From Patagioenas fasciata (lineage: Eukaryota > Chordata > Aves > Columbiformes > Columbidae): DNA of 64,000 nucleotides. The stretch covers positions 62,001-126,000 of the forward strand of contig NW_027288587.1 in the NCBI RefSeq assembly GCF_037038585.1. The letters run 5' to 3'. Below, in pieces: positions 26,101-38,679 of the stretch. The translations under genes were made by a program, and so were the position numbers. Each line of letters begins with the position of its first letter. Position 1 is the first letter of the stretch. Under the pieces are notes generated by a model. The model had not been told where the DNA came from. It was given only the letters and a program-made list of their open reading frames with translations, and ran no database searches.

Positions 26101-27519
26101 GTTTAGATTTTAGGTTTAGATTTGGGGTTAGGTTTATATTTTAGGTTTAGATTTGGGGTTAGGTTTAGATTTGGTGTTAGGTTTAGATTTTTGGTTTAGA
26201 TTTGGGGTTAGGTTTAGATTTGGGGTTAGGTTTAGATTTTAGGTTTAGATTTGGGGTTAGGTTTAGATTTGGGGTTTAGATTTGCGGTTAGGTTTAGATT
26301 TTAGGTTTAGATTTGGGGTTAGGTTTAGATTTTAGGTTTAGATTTTAGGCTTAGATTTGGGGTTAGGTTTAGATTTTAGGTTTAGATTTGGGGTTAGGTT
26401 TGGATTTTAGGTTTAGATTTGGGGTTAGGTTTAGATTTGAGGTTTATATTTGGGGTAAGGTTTAGATTTGGGGTTAGGTTTAGATTTTAGGTTTAGATTT
26501 GGGGTTAGGTTTAGATTTTAGGTTTAGATATGGGGTTAGGTTTAGACTTGGGGTTAGGTTTAGATTTTAGATTTAGATTTGGGGTTAGGTTTAGACTTGG
26601 GGTTAGGTTTAGATTTTAGGTTTAGATTTGGGGTTAGGTTTAGATTTTAGGTTTAGATTTGGGGTTAGGGTTAGATTTGGGTTAGGTTTAGATTTTTGGT
26701 TTAGATTTGGGGTTAGGTTTAGATTTGGGGTTAGGTTTAGATTTTAGGTTTAGATTTGGGGTTAGGTTTAGATTTGGGGTTAGGTTTAGATTTTAGGTTT
26801 AGATTTGGGGTTAGGTTTAGATTTTAGGTTTAGATTTTAGGTTTAGATTTGGGGTTAGGTTTAGATTTTAGGTTTAGATTTGGGGTTAGGTTTAGATTTT
26901 AGGTTTATATTTGGGGTTAGGTTTAGATTTGGGGTTAGGTTTAGATTTTAGGTTTAGGTTTGGGGTTAGGTTTAGATTTGGGGTTAGGTTTAGATTTTTG
27001 GTTTAGATTTGGGGTTAGGTTTAGATTTTAGGTTTAGATATGGGGTTAGGTTTAGATTTGGGGTTAGGTTTAGATTTTAGGTTTAGTTTTGGGGTTAGGT
27101 TTAGATTTGGGGTCAGGTTTAGATTTCAGGTTTAGATTTGGGGTTAGGTTTAGATTTTAGGTTTAGATTTTAGGTTTAGATTTGGGGTTAGGTTTAGATT
27201 TTAGGTTTAGATTTGGGGGTAGGTTTAGATTTTAGGTTTAGATTTGGGGTTAGGTTTAGATTTGGGGTTAGGTTTAGATTTTAGGTTTAGATTTGGGGTT
27301 AGGTTTAGATTTGGGGTTAGGTTTAGATTTTAGGTTTAGATTTGGGGTTAGGTTTAGATTTTAGGTTTAGATTTTAGGTTTAGATTTGGGGTTAGGTATA
27401 GATTTGAGGTTAGGTTTAGATTTTAGGTTTAGATTTGGGGTTAGGTTTAGATTTTAGGTTTAGATTTGGGGTTAGGTTTAGATTTTAGGTTTAGATTTGG
27501 GGTTAGGGTTAGATTTGGG
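22975..27519 (+). repeat. 4,545-bp tandem duplication, copy 1
   Basis: Largest clean tandem pair in the window. The offset is exactly 4,545 bp at every marker tested: GGTTTAGTTTTT (23,107 and 27,652), TTAGATTTAGATTT (23,421 and 27,966), TTTTAGGCTTAG (24,529 and 29,074; 26,348 and 30,893), TTTAGGG (25,758 and 30,303) and GGTATAG (27,395 and 31,940). Private variants are shared too (GGTTATGTTTAG, TTTCGGGTTAGG, a shortened GATTTGGGTTAGG). The only difference I noticed is GTTTAAATTTT at about 24,885, where copy 2 has the common GTTTAGATTTT. The unit spans two block X cores. Confidence 0.93.
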
Positions 27520-30500
27520 TTAGGTTTAGATTTTTGGTTTAGATTTGGGGTTAGGTTTAGATTTTAGGTTTAGATATGGGGTTAGGTTTAGATTTGGGGT
27601 TAGGTTTAGATTTTTGGTTTAGATTTGGGGTTAGTTTTAGATTTGGGGTTAGGTTTAGTTTTTAGGTTTAGATTTGGGGTTAGGTTTAGATTTTAGGTTT
27701 AGATTTGGGGTTAGGTTTAGATTTTAGGTTTAGATTTGGGGTTAGTTTTAGATTTGGGGTTAGGTTTAGATTTTAGGTTTAGATTTGGGGTTAGGTTTAG
27801 ATTTTAGGTTTAGATTTGGGGTTAGGTTTAGATTTTAGGTTTAGATTTGGGGTTAGGTTTAGATTTTAGGTTTAGATTTGGGGTAAGGTTTACATTTGGG
27901 GTTAGGTTTAGATTTTAGGTTTAGATTTGGGGTTAGGTTTAGATTTTAGGTTTAGATTTGGGGTTAGATTTAGATTTGGGGTAAGATTTGGGGTTAGGTT
28001 TAGATTTTAGGTTTAGATTTGGGGTTACGTTTAGATTTTAGGTTTATATTTGGGGTAAGGTTTAGATTTGGGATTAGGTTTAGATTTTAGGTTTAGGTTT
28101 GGGGTTAGGTTTAGATTTGGGGTTAGGTTTAGATTTTTGGTTTAGATTTGGGGTTAGGTTTAGATTTTAGGTTTAGATATGGGGTTAGGTTTAGATTTGG
28201 GGTTAGGTTTAGATTTTTGGTTTAGATTTGGGGTTAGTTTTAGATTTGGGGTTAGGTTTAGTTTTTAGGTTTAGATTTGGGGTTAGGTTTAGATTTTAGG
28301 TTTAGATTTGGGGTTAGGTTTAGATTTGGGGTTAGGTTTAGATTTTAGGTTTAGATTTGGGGTTAGGTTTAGATTTGGGGTTAGGTTTAGATTTTAGGTT
28401 TAGATTTGGGGTTAGGTTTAGATTTTAGGTTTAGATTTGGGGTTAGGTTTAGATTTTAGGTTTAGATTTGGGGTTAGGTTTAGATTTTAGGTTTAGATTT
28501 GGGGTAAGGTTTACATTTGGGGTTAGGTTTAGATTTTAGGTTTAGATTTGGGGTTAGGTTTAGATTTTAGGTTTAGATTTGGGGTTAGGTTTAGATTTGG
28601 GGTAAGATTTGGGGTTAGGTTTAGATTTTAGGTTTAGATTTGGGGTTACGTTTAGATTTGGGGTTAGGTTTAGATTTTAGGTTTAGATTTGGGTTAGGTT
28701 TAGATTTTAGGTTTAGATTTGGGATTAGGTTTAGATTTTAGGTTTATATTTGGGGTAAGGTTTAGATTTGGGGTTAGGTTTAGATTTTAGGTTTAGATTT
28801 GGGGTTAGGTTTAGATTTTAGGTTTAGATTTGGGGTTAGGTTTAGATTTTAGGTTTAGATTTGGGGTTAGGTTTATATTTTAGGTTTAGATTTGGGGTTA
28901 GGTTTAGATTTGGGGTTAGGTTTAGATTTTAGGTTTAGATTTGGGGTTAGGTTTAGATTTTAGGTTTAGATTTGGGGTTAGGTTTAGATTTGGGGTTAGT
29001 TTTAGATTTGCGGTTAGGTTTAGATTTTAGGTTTAGATTTGGGGTTAGGTTTAGATTTTAGGTTTAGATTTTAGGCTTAGATTTGGGGTTAGGTTTAGAT
29101 TTTAGGTTTAGATTTGGGGTTAGGTTTGGATTTTAGGTTTAGATTTGGGGTTAGGTTTAGATTTGAGGTTTATATTTGGGGTAAGGTTTAGATTTGGGGT
29201 TAGGTTTAGATTTTAGGTTTAGATTTGGGGTTAGGTTTAGATTTTAGGTTTAGATTTGGGGTTAGGTTTAGATTTTAGGTTTAGGTTTGGGGTTAGGTTT
29301 AGATTTGGGGTTAGGTTTAGATTTTTGGTTTAGATTTGGGGTTAGGTTTAGATTTTAGGTTTAGATTTGGGGTAAGGTTTAGATTTGGGGTTAGGTTTAG
29401 ATTTTAGGTTTAGATTTGGGGTTAGGTTTAGATTTTAGGTTTAGATTTGGGGTTAGGTTTAGATTTGGGGTCAGGTTTAGATTTCAGGTTTAGATTTGGG
29501 GTTAGGTTTAGATTTTAGGTTTAGATTTTAGGTTTAGATTTGGGGTTAGGTTTAGATTTTAGGTTTAGATTTGGGGTTAGGTTTAGATTTTAGGTTTAGA
29601 TTTGGGGTTAGGTTTAGATTTGGGGTTAGGTTTAGATTTTAGGTTTAGATTTGGGGTTAGGTTTAGATTTGGGGTTAGGTTTAGATTTTAGGTTTAGATT
29701 TGGGGTTAGGTTTAGATTTTAGGTTTAGATTTTAGGTTTAGATTTGGGGTTAGGTTTAGATTTTAGGTTTAGATTTGGGGTTAGGTTTAGATTTGGGGTT
29801 AGGTTTAGATTTTAGGTTTATATTTGGGGTAAGGTTTAGATTTGGGATTAGGTTTAGATTTTAGGTTTAGGTTTGGGGTTAGGTTTAGATTTGGGGTTAG
29901 GTTTAGATTTTTGGTTTAGATTTGGGGTTAGGTTTAGATTTTAGGTTTAGATATGGGGTTATGTTTAGATTTGGGGTTAGGTTTAGATTTTTGGTTTAGA
30001 TTTGGGGTTAGTTTTAGATTTGGGGTTAGGTTTAGTTTTTAGGTTTAGATTTGGGGTTAGGTTTAGATTTTAGGTTTAGATTTGGGGTTAGGTTTAGATT
30101 TGGGGTTAGGTTTAGATTTTAGGTTTAGATTTGGGGTTAGGTTTAGATTTTTGGTTTATATTTGGGGTTAGTTTTAGATTTGGGGTTAGGTTTAGATTTT
30201 AGGTTTAGATTTGGGGTTAGGTTTAGATTTTAGGTTTAGATTTGGGGTTATGTTTAGATTTTAGGTTTAGATTTGGGATTAGGTTTAGATTTTAGGTTTA
30301 GATTTAGGGTAAGGTTTACATTTGGGGTTAGGTTTAGATTTTAGGTTTAGATTTGGGGTTAGGTTTAGATTTTAGGTTTAGATTTCGGGTTAGGTTTAGA
30401 TTTGGGGTAAGATTTGGGGTTAGGTTTAGATTTTAGGTTTAGATTTGGGGTTACGTTTAGATTTGGGGTTAGGTTTAGATTTTAGGTTTAGATTTGGGGT

Positions 30501-32064
30501 TAGGTTTAGATTTTAGGTTTAGATTTGGGATTAGGTTTAGATTTTAGGTTTATATTTGGGGTAAGGTTTAGATTTGGGGTTAGGTTTAGATTTTAGGTTT
30601 AGATTTGGGGTTAGGTTTAGATTTTAGGTTTAGATTTGGGGTTACGTTTAGATTTTAGGTTTAGATTTGGGGTTAGGTTTATATTTTAGGTTTAGATTTG
30701 GGGTTAGGTTTAGATTTGGTGTTAGGTTTAGATTTTTGGTTTAGATTTGGGGTTAGGTTTAGATTTGGGGTTAGGTTTAGATTTTAGGTTTAGATTTGGG
30801 GTTAGGTTTAGATTTGGGGTTTAGATTTGCGGTTAGGTTTAGATTTTAGGTTTAGATTTGGGGTTAGGTTTAGATTTTAGGTTTAGATTTTAGGCTTAGA
30901 TTTGGGGTTAGGTTTAGATTTTAGGTTTAGATTTGGGGTTAGGTTTGGATTTTAGGTTTAGATTTGGGGTTAGGTTTAGATTTGAGGTTTATATTTGGGG
31001 TAAGGTTTAGATTTGGGGTTAGGTTTAGATTTTAGGTTTAGATTTGGGGTTAGGTTTAGATTTTAGGTTTAGATATGGGGTTAGGTTTAGACTTGGGGTT
31101 AGGTTTAGATTTTAGATTTAGATTTGGGGTTAGGTTTAGACTTGGGGTTAGGTTTAGATTTTAGGTTTAGATTTGGGGTTAGGTTTAGATTTTAGGTTTA
31201 GATTTGGGGTTAGGGTTAGATTTGGGTTAGGTTTAGATTTTTGGTTTAGATTTGGGGTTAGGTTTAGATTTGGGGTTAGGTTTAGATTTTAGGTTTAGAT
31301 TTGGGGTTAGGTTTAGATTTGGGGTTAGGTTTAGATTTTAGGTTTAGATTTGGGGTTAGGTTTAGATTTTAGGTTTAGATTTTAGGTTTAGATTTGGGGT
31401 TAGGTTTAGATTTTAGGTTTAGATTTGGGGTTAGGTTTAGATTTTAGGTTTATATTTGGGGTTAGGTTTAGATTTGGGGTTAGGTTTAGATTTTAGGTTT
31501 AGGTTTGGGGTTAGGTTTAGATTTGGGGTTAGGTTTAGATTTTTGGTTTAGATTTGGGGTTAGGTTTAGATTTTAGGTTTAGATATGGGGTTAGGTTTAG
31601 ATTTGGGGTTAGGTTTAGATTTTAGGTTTAGTTTTGGGGTTAGGTTTAGATTTGGGGTCAGGTTTAGATTTCAGGTTTAGATTTGGGGTTAGGTTTAGAT
31701 TTTAGGTTTAGATTTTAGGTTTAGATTTGGGGTTAGGTTTAGATTTTAGGTTTAGATTTGGGGGTAGGTTTAGATTTTAGGTTTAGATTTGGGGTTAGGT
31801 TTAGATTTGGGGTTAGGTTTAGATTTTAGGTTTAGATTTGGGGTTAGGTTTAGATTTGGGGTTAGGTTTAGATTTTAGGTTTAGATTTGGGGTTAGGTTT
31901 AGATTTTAGGTTTAGATTTTAGGTTTAGATTTGGGGTTAGGTATAGATTTGAGGTTAGGTTTAGATTTTAGGTTTAGATTTGGGGTTAGGTTTAGATTTT
32001 AGGTTTAGATTTGGGGTTAGGTTTAGATTTTAGGTTTAGATTTGGGGTTAGGGTTAGATTTGGG
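27520..32064 (+). repeat. 4,545-bp tandem duplication, copy 2
   Basis: Head-to-tail partner of 22,975-27,519 with constant offset and no net indel. The copies meet at a GGGTTAGATTTGGGTTAGG unit near 27,505, and the same unit recurs near 32,050 at the right end, consistent with unequal exchange between these similar units. Near-identity over 4.5 kb of fast-evolving satellite points to a recent duplication. Confidence 0.93.
31206..31940 (+). repeat. About 838-bp tandem duplication, copy 1
   Basis: GGGGTTAGGG at 31,206 matches 32,044 (838 bp), and GGGGTCAGG at 31,654 matches 32,493 (839 bp); the one-base change comes from the inserted T at 32,212-32,215. Similarity ends at the GGTATAGATTTGAGG unit near 31,940. 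This stretch lies inside copy 2 of the 4,545-bp duplication. Confidence 0.83.
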
Positions 32065-32778
32065 TTAGGTTTAGATTTTTGGTTTAGATTTGGGGTTAGG
32101 TTTAGATTTGGGGTTAGGTTTAGATTTTAGGTTTAGATTTGGGGTTAGGTTTAGATTTGGGGTTAGGTTTAGATTTTAGGTTTAGATTTGGGGTTAGGTT
32201 TAGATTTTAGGTTTTAGATTTTAGGTTTAGATTTGGGGTTAGGTTTAGATTTTAGGTTTAGATTTGGGGTTAGGTTTAGATTTTAGGTTTATATTTGGGG
32301 TTAGGTTTAGATTTGGGGTTAGGTTTAGATTTTAGGTTTAGGTTTGGGGTTAGGTTTAGATTTGGGGTTAGGTTTAAATTTTTGGTTTAGATTTGGGGTT
32401 AGGTTTAGATTTTAGGTTTAGATATGGGGTTAGGTTTAGATTTGGGGTTAGGTTTAGATTTTAGGTTTAGTTTTGGGGTTAGGTTTAGATTTGGGGTCAG
32501 GTTTAGATTTCAGGTTTAGATTTGGGGTTAGGTTTAGATTTTAGGTTTAGATTTTAGGTTTAGATTTGGGGTTAGGTTTAGATTTTAGGTTTAGATTTGG
32601 GGTTAGGTTTAGATTTTAGGTTTAGATTTGGGGTTAGGTTTAGATTTGGGGTTAGGTTTAGATTTTAGGTTTAGATTTGGGGTTAGGTTTAGATTTGGGG
32701 TTAGGTTTAGATTTTAGGTTTAGATTTGGGGTTAGGTTTAGATTTTAGGTTTAGATTTTAGGTTTAGATTTGGGGTTA
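32044..32778 (+). repeat. About 838-bp tandem duplication, copy 2
   Basis: Partner of 31,206-31,940. A further, partial copy follows at about 33,322-34,000, with GGGGTTAGGG 1,278 bp and GGGGTCAGG 1,277 bp farther on. The 33.3-kb copy lacks the extra T, so that base arose only in this copy. Confidence 0.8.
32210..32223 (+). repeat. 14-bp A word with an inserted T
   Basis: The unit reads GGTTTTAGATTTTA, one T longer than the 13-bp A word. It is the only such unit I noticed, and it shifts the alignment to the flanking duplicate by one base. Nearly all other length changes in the array are whole words, so this is either a rare point insertion or a homopolymer sequencing error. Confidence 0.85.
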
Positions 32779-33321
32779 GGTTTAGATTTTAGGTTTAGAT
32801 TTGGGGTTAGGTTTAGATTTTAGGTTTATATTTGGGGTAAGGTTTAGATTTGGGATTAGGTTTAGATTTTAGGTTTAGGTTTGGGGTTAGGTTTAGATTT
32901 GGGGTTAGGTTTAGATTTTTGGTTTAGATTTGGGGTTAGGTTTAGATTTTAGGTTTAGATATGGGGTTAGGTTTAGATTTGGGGTCAGGTTTAGATTTCA
33001 GGTTTAGATTTGGGGTTAGGTTTAGATTTTAGGTTTAGATTTTAGGTTTAGATTTGGGGTTAGGTTTAGATTTTAGGTTTAGATTTGGGGTTAGGTTTAG
33101 ATTTTAGCTTTAGATTTGGGGTTAGGTTTAGATTTGGGGTTAGGTTTAGATTTTAGGTTTAGATTTGGGGTTAGGTTTAGATTTTAGGTTTAGATTTTAG
33201 GTTTAGATTTGGGGTTAGGTTTAGATTTGAGGTTAGGTTTAGATTTTAGGTTTAGATTTGGGGTTAGGTTTAGATTTTAGGTTTAGATTTGGGGTTAGGT
33301 TTAGATTTTAGGTTTAGATTT

Positions 33322-34000
33322 GGGGTTAGGGTTAGATTTGGGTTAGGTTTAGATTTTTGGTTTAGATTTGGGGTTAGGTTTAGATTTGGGGTTAGGTTTA
33401 GATTTTAGGTTTAGATTTGGGGTTAGGTTTAGATTTGGGGTTAGGTTTAGATTTTAGGTTTAGATTTGGGGTTAGGTTTAGATTTTAGGTTTAGATTTTA
33501 GGTTTAGATTTGGGGTTAGGTTTAGATTTTAGGTTTAGATTTGGGGTTAGGTTTAGATTTTACGTTTATATTTGGGGTTAGGTTTAGATTTGGGGTTAGG
33601 TTTAGATTTTAGGTTTAGGTTTGGGGTTAGGTTTAGATTTGGGGTTAGGTTTAGATTTTTGGTTTAGATTTGGGGTTAGGTTTAGATTTTAGGTTTAGAT
33701 ATGGGGTTAGGTTTAGATTTGGGGTTAGGTTTAGATTTTAGGTTTAGTTTTGGGGTTAGGTTTAGATTTGGGGTCAGGTTTAGATTTCAGGTTTAGATTT
33801 GGGGTTAGGTTTAGATTTTAGGTTTAGATTTTAGGTTTAGATTTGGGGTTAGGTTTAGATTTTAGGTTTAGATTTGGGGTTAGGTTTAGATTTTAGGTTT
33901 AGATTTGGGGTTAGGTTTAGATTTGGGGTTAGGTTTAGATTTTAGGTTTAGATTTGGGGTTAGGTTTAGATTTGGGGTTAGGTTTAGATTTTAGGTTTAG
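33322..34000 (+). repeat. Third copy of the 838-bp module
   Basis: Starts with the GGGTTAGATTTGGGTTAGG unit, passes through GTTTATATTT, GTTTAGGTTTGG, GATATGG and GTTTAGTTTTGG variants, and reaches GGGGTCAGG at 33,770 followed by TTTCAGG. The order is as in the copies at 31.2 and 32.0 kb. Private change: TTTTACGTTTATATTT near 33,560, where the others have TTTTAGG. Confidence 0.75.
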
Positions 34001-34039
34001 ATTTGGGGTTAGGTTTAGATTTGGGGTTAGGTTTAGATT

Positions 34040-35860
34040 TTAGGTTTAGATTTGGGGTTAGGTTTAGATTTTTGGTTTATATTTGGGGTTAGTTTTAGAT
34101 TTGGGGTTAGGTTTAGATTTTAGGTTTAGATTTGGGGTTAGGTTTAGATTTTAGGTTTAGATTTGGGGTTAGGTTTAGATTTTAGGTTTAGATTTGGGGT
34201 TAGGTTTAGATTTTAGGTTTAGATTTGGGGTAAGGTTTACATTTGGGGTTAGGTTTAGATTTTAGGTTTAGATTTGGGGTTAGGTTTAGATTTTAGGTTT
34301 AGATTTGGGGTTAGGTTTAGATTTGGGGTAAGATTTGGGGTTAGGTTTAGATTTTAGGTTTAGATTTGGGGTTACGTTTAGATTTGGGGTTAGGTTTAGA
34401 TTTTAGGTTTAGATTTGGGGTTAGGTTTAGATTTTAGGTTTAGATTTGGGATTAGGTTTAGATTTTAGGTTTATATTTGGGGTAAGGTTTAGATTTGAGG
34501 TTAGGTTTAGATTTTAGGTTTAGATTTGGGGTTAGGTTTAGATTTTAGGTTTAGATTTGGGGTTACGTTTAGATTTTAGGTTTAGATTTGGGGTTAGGTT
34601 TATATTTTAGGTTTAGATTTGGGGTTAGGTTTAGATTTGGGGTTAGGTTTAGATTTTAGGTTTAGATTTGGGGTTAGGTTTAGATTTTAGGTTTAGATTT
34701 GGGGTTAGGTTTAGATTTTAGGTTTAGATTTGGGGTTAGGTTTAGATTTGGGGTTAGGTTTAGATTTGCGGTTAGGTTTAGATTTTAGGTTTAGATTTGG
34801 GGTTAGGTTTAGATTTTAGGTTTAGATTTTAGGCTTAGATTTGGGGTTAGGTTTAGATTTTAGGTTTAGATTTGGGGTTAGGTTTGGATTTTAGGTTTAG
34901 ATTTGGGGTTAGGTTTAGATTTGAGGTTTATATTTGGGGTAAGGTTTAGATTTGGGGTTAGGTTTAGATTTTAGGTTTAGATTTGGGGTTAGGTTTAGAT
35001 TTTAGATTTAGATTTGGGGTTAGGTTTAGACTTGGGGTTAGGTTTAGATTTTAGGTTTAGATTTGGGGTTAGGTTTAGATTTTAGGTTTAGATTTGGGGT
35101 TAGGGTTAGATTTGGGTTAGGTTTAGATTTTTGGTTTAGATTTGGGGTTAGGTTTAGATTTGGGGTTAGGTTTAGATTTTAGGTTTAGATTTGGGGTTAG
35201 GTTTAGATTTGGGGTTAGGTTTAGATTTTAGGTTTAGATTTGGGGTTAGGTTTAGATTTTAGGTTTAGATTTTAGGTTTAGATTTGGGGTTAGGTTTAGA
35301 TTTTAGGTTTAGATTTGGGGTTAGGTTTAGATTTTAGGTTTATATTTGGGGTTAGGTTTAGATTTGGGGTTAGGTTTAGATTTTAGGTTTAGGTTTGGGG
35401 TTAGGTTTAGATTTGGGGTTAGGTTTAGATTTTTGGTTTAGATTTGGGGTTAGGTTTAGATTTTAGGTTTAGATATGGGGTTAGGTTTAGATTTGGGGTT
35501 AGGTTTAGATTTTAGGTTTAGTTTTGGGGTTAGGTTTAGACTTGGGGTTAGGTTTAGATTTTAGGTTTAGATTTGGGGTTAGGTTTAGATTTTAGGTTTA
35601 GATTTGGGGTTAGGGTTAGATTTGGTTTAGGTTTAGATTTTTGGTTTAGATTTGGGGTTAGGTTTAGATTTGGGGTTAGGTTTAGATTTTAGGTTTAGAT
35701 TTGGGGTTAGGTTTAGATTTTAGGTTTAGATTTGGGGTTAGGTTTAGATTTGGGGTTAGGTTTAGATTTGGGGTTAGGTTTAGATTTTAGGTTTAGATTT
35801 GGGGTTAGGTTTAGATTTTAGGTTTAGATTTGGGGTTAGGTTTAGATTTGGGGTTAGGTT
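34040..35860 (+). repeat. Dispersed block copy (34 kb), related to 39.5 and 44.0 kb
   Basis: This block pairs with 39,515-41,400. TTTTTGGTTTATATTT is 5,475 bp apart (34,069 and 39,544), TTTTAGGCTTAG 5,457 bp (34,832 and 40,289), TTTTAGATTTA 5,506 bp (35,000 and 40,506) and GGGGTTAGGG 5,506 then 5,537 bp (35,096 and 40,602; 35,606 and 41,143). The offset steps of 18, 49 and 31 are whole-word changes. A third relative lies at about 44.0-45.8 kb. Confidence 0.8.
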
Positions 35861-37768
35861 TAGATTTTAGGTTTAGATTTGGGGTTAGGTTTAGATTTGG
35901 GGTTAGGTTTAGATTTTAGGTTTAGATTTGGGGTTAGGTTTAGATTTTAGGTTTAGATTTTAGGTTTAGATTTGGGGTTAGGTTTAGATTTGAGGTTAGA
36001 TTTAGATTTTAGGTTTAGATTTGGGGTTAGGTTTAGATTTTAGGTTTAGATTTGGGGTTAGGTTTAGATTTTAGGTTTAGATTTGGGGTTAGGGTTAGAT
36101 TTGGGTTAGGTTTAGATTTTTGGTTTAGATTTGGGGTTAGGTTTAGATTTGGGGTTAGCTTTAGATTTTAGGTTTAGATTTGGGGTTAGGTTTAGATTTG
36201 GGGTTAGGTTTAGATTTTAGGTTTAGATTTGGGGTTAGGTTTAGATTTTAGGTTTAGATTTTAGGTTTAGATTTGGGGTTAGGTTTAGATTTTAGGTTTA
36301 GATTTGGGGTTAGGTTTAGATTTTAGGTTTATATTTGGGGTTAGGTTTAGATTTGGGGTTAGGTTTAGATTTTAGGTTTAGGTTTGGGGTTAGGTTTAGA
36401 TTTGGGGTTAGGTTTAGATTTTAGGTTTAGATTTGGGGTTAGGTTTAGATTTGGGGTTAGGTTTAGATTTTAGGTTTACATTTGGGGTTAGGTTTAGATT
36501 TTAGGTTTAGATTTTAGGTTTAGATTTGGGGTTAGGTTTAGATTTGAGGTTAGGTTTAGATTTTAGGTTTAGATTTGGGGTTAGGTTTAGATTTTAGGTT
36601 TAGATTTGGGGTTAGGTTTAGATTTTAGGTTTAGATTTGGGGTTAGGGTTAGATTTGGGTTAGGTTTAGATTTTTGGTTTAGATTTGGGGTTAGGTTTAG
36701 ATTTGGGGTTAGGTTTAGATTTTAGGTTTAGATTTGGGGTAAGGTTTAGATTTGGGGTTAGGTTTAGATTTTAGGTTTAGATTTGGGGTTAGGTTTAGAT
36801 TTTAGGTTTAGATTTTAGGTTTAGATTTGGGGTTAGGTTTAGATTTTAGGTTTAGATTTGGGGTTAGGTTTAGATTTTAGGTTTATATTTGGGGTTAGGT
36901 TTAGATTTGGGGTTAGGTTTAGATTTTAGGTTTAGGTTTGGGGTTAGGTTTAGATTTGGGGTTAGGTTTAGATTTTAGGTTTAGATTTGGGGTTAGGTTT
37001 AGATTTTAGGTTTAGATATGGGGTTAGGTTTAGATTTGGGGTTAGGTTTAGATTTTAGGTTTAGATTTGGGGTTAGGTTTAGATTTGGGGTCAGGTTTAG
37101 ATTTCAGGTTTAGATTTGGGGTTAGGTTTAGATTTTAGGTTTAGATTTTAGGTTTAGATTTGGGGTTAGGTTTAGATTTTAGGTTTAGATTTGGGGTTAG
37201 GTTTAGATTTGGGGTTAGGTTTAGATTTTAGGTTTAGATTTGGGGTTAGGTTTAGATTTTAGGTTTAGATTTTAGGTTTAGATTTGGGGTTAGGTTTAGA
37301 TTTTAGGTTTAGATTTGGGGTTAGGTTTAGATTTTAGGTTTATATTTGGGGTTAGGTTTAGATTTGGGGTTAGGTTTAGATTTTAGGTTTAGGTTTGGGG
37401 TTAGGTTTAGATTTGGGGTTAGGTTTAGATTTTAGGTTTAGATATGGGGTTAGGTTTAGATTTGGGGTTAGGTTTAGATTTTAGGTTTAGATTTGGGGTT
37501 AGGTTTAGATTTGGGGTCAGGTTTAGATTTCAGGTTTAGATTTGGGGTTACGTTTAGATTTTAGGTTTAGATTTTAGGTTTAGATTTGGGGTTAGGTTTA
37601 GATTTTAGGTTTAGATTTGGGGTTAGGTTTAGATTTTAGGTTTAGATTTGGGGTTAGGTTTAGATTTGGGGTTAGGTTTAGATTTTAGGTTTAGATTTGG
37701 GGTTAGGTTTAGATTTGGGGTTAGGTTTAGATTTTAGGTTTAGATTTGGGGTTAGGTTTAGATTTTAG

Positions 37769-38199
37769 GTTTAGATTTTAGGTTTAGATTTGGGGTTAGG
37801 TTTAGATTTTAGGTTTAGATTTGGGGTTAGGTTTAGATTTTAGGTTTATATTTGGGGTAAGGTTTAGATTTGGGATTAGGTTTAGATTTTAGGTTTAGGT
37901 TTGGGGTTAGGTTTAGATTTGGGGTTAGGTTTAGATTTTTGGTTTAGATTTGGGGTTAGGTTTAGATTTTAGGTTTAGATATGGGGTTAGGTTTAGATTT
38001 GGGGTTAGGTTTAGATTTTTGGTTTAGATTTGGGGTTAGTTTTAGATTTGGGGTTAGGTTTAGTTTTTAGGTTTAGATTTGGGGTTAGGTTTAGATTTTA
38101 GGTTTAGATTTGGGGTTAGGTTTAGATTTGGGGTTAGGTTTAGATTTTAGGTTTAGATTTGGGGTTAGGTTTAGATTTTAGGTTTAGATTTGGGGTTAG
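37769..38199 (+). repeat. 480-bp duplication, copy 1
   Basis: Base-for-base identical to 38,249-38,679 over about 430 bp, including the variants GTTTATATTTGGGGTAAGG, GGGATTAGG, GTTTAGGTTTGG, GATATGG, two TTTTTGG words and GGTTTAGTTTTTAGG. The repeat distance is exactly 480 bp. Similarity ends at 38,200, where this copy has GGTTAGTTTTAG and the other GGTTAGGTTTAG. Confidence 0.92.
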
Positions 38200-38248
38200 T
38201 TTTAGATTTGGGGTTAGGTTTAGATTTTAGGTTTAGATTTGGGGTTAG

Positions 38249-38679
38249 GTTTAGATTTTAGGTTTAGATTTGGGGTTAGGTTTAGATTTTAGGTTTAGAT
38301 TTGGGGTTAGGTTTAGATTTTAGGTTTATATTTGGGGTAAGGTTTAGATTTGGGATTAGGTTTAGATTTTAGGTTTAGGTTTGGGGTTAGGTTTAGATTT
38401 GGGGTTAGGTTTAGATTTTTGGTTTAGATTTGGGGTTAGGTTTAGATTTTAGGTTTAGATATGGGGTTAGGTTTAGATTTGGGGTTAGGTTTAGATTTTT
38501 GGTTTAGATTTGGGGTTAGTTTTAGATTTGGGGTTAGGTTTAGTTTTTAGGTTTAGATTTGGGGTTAGGTTTAGATTTTAGGTTTAGATTTGGGGTTAGG
38601 TTTAGATTTGGGGTTAGGTTTAGATTTTAGGTTTAGATTTGGGGTTAGGTTTAGATTTTAGGTTTAGATTTGGGGTTAG
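38249..38679 (+). repeat. 480-bp duplication, copy 2
   Basis: Identical partner of 37,769-38,199, at distance 480 bp, with a 49-bp (A-B-B sized) stretch between the matched segments. It also overlaps the start of the 4.44-kb duplication, so part of it is present once more at about 43.06 kb. Confidence 0.92.
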
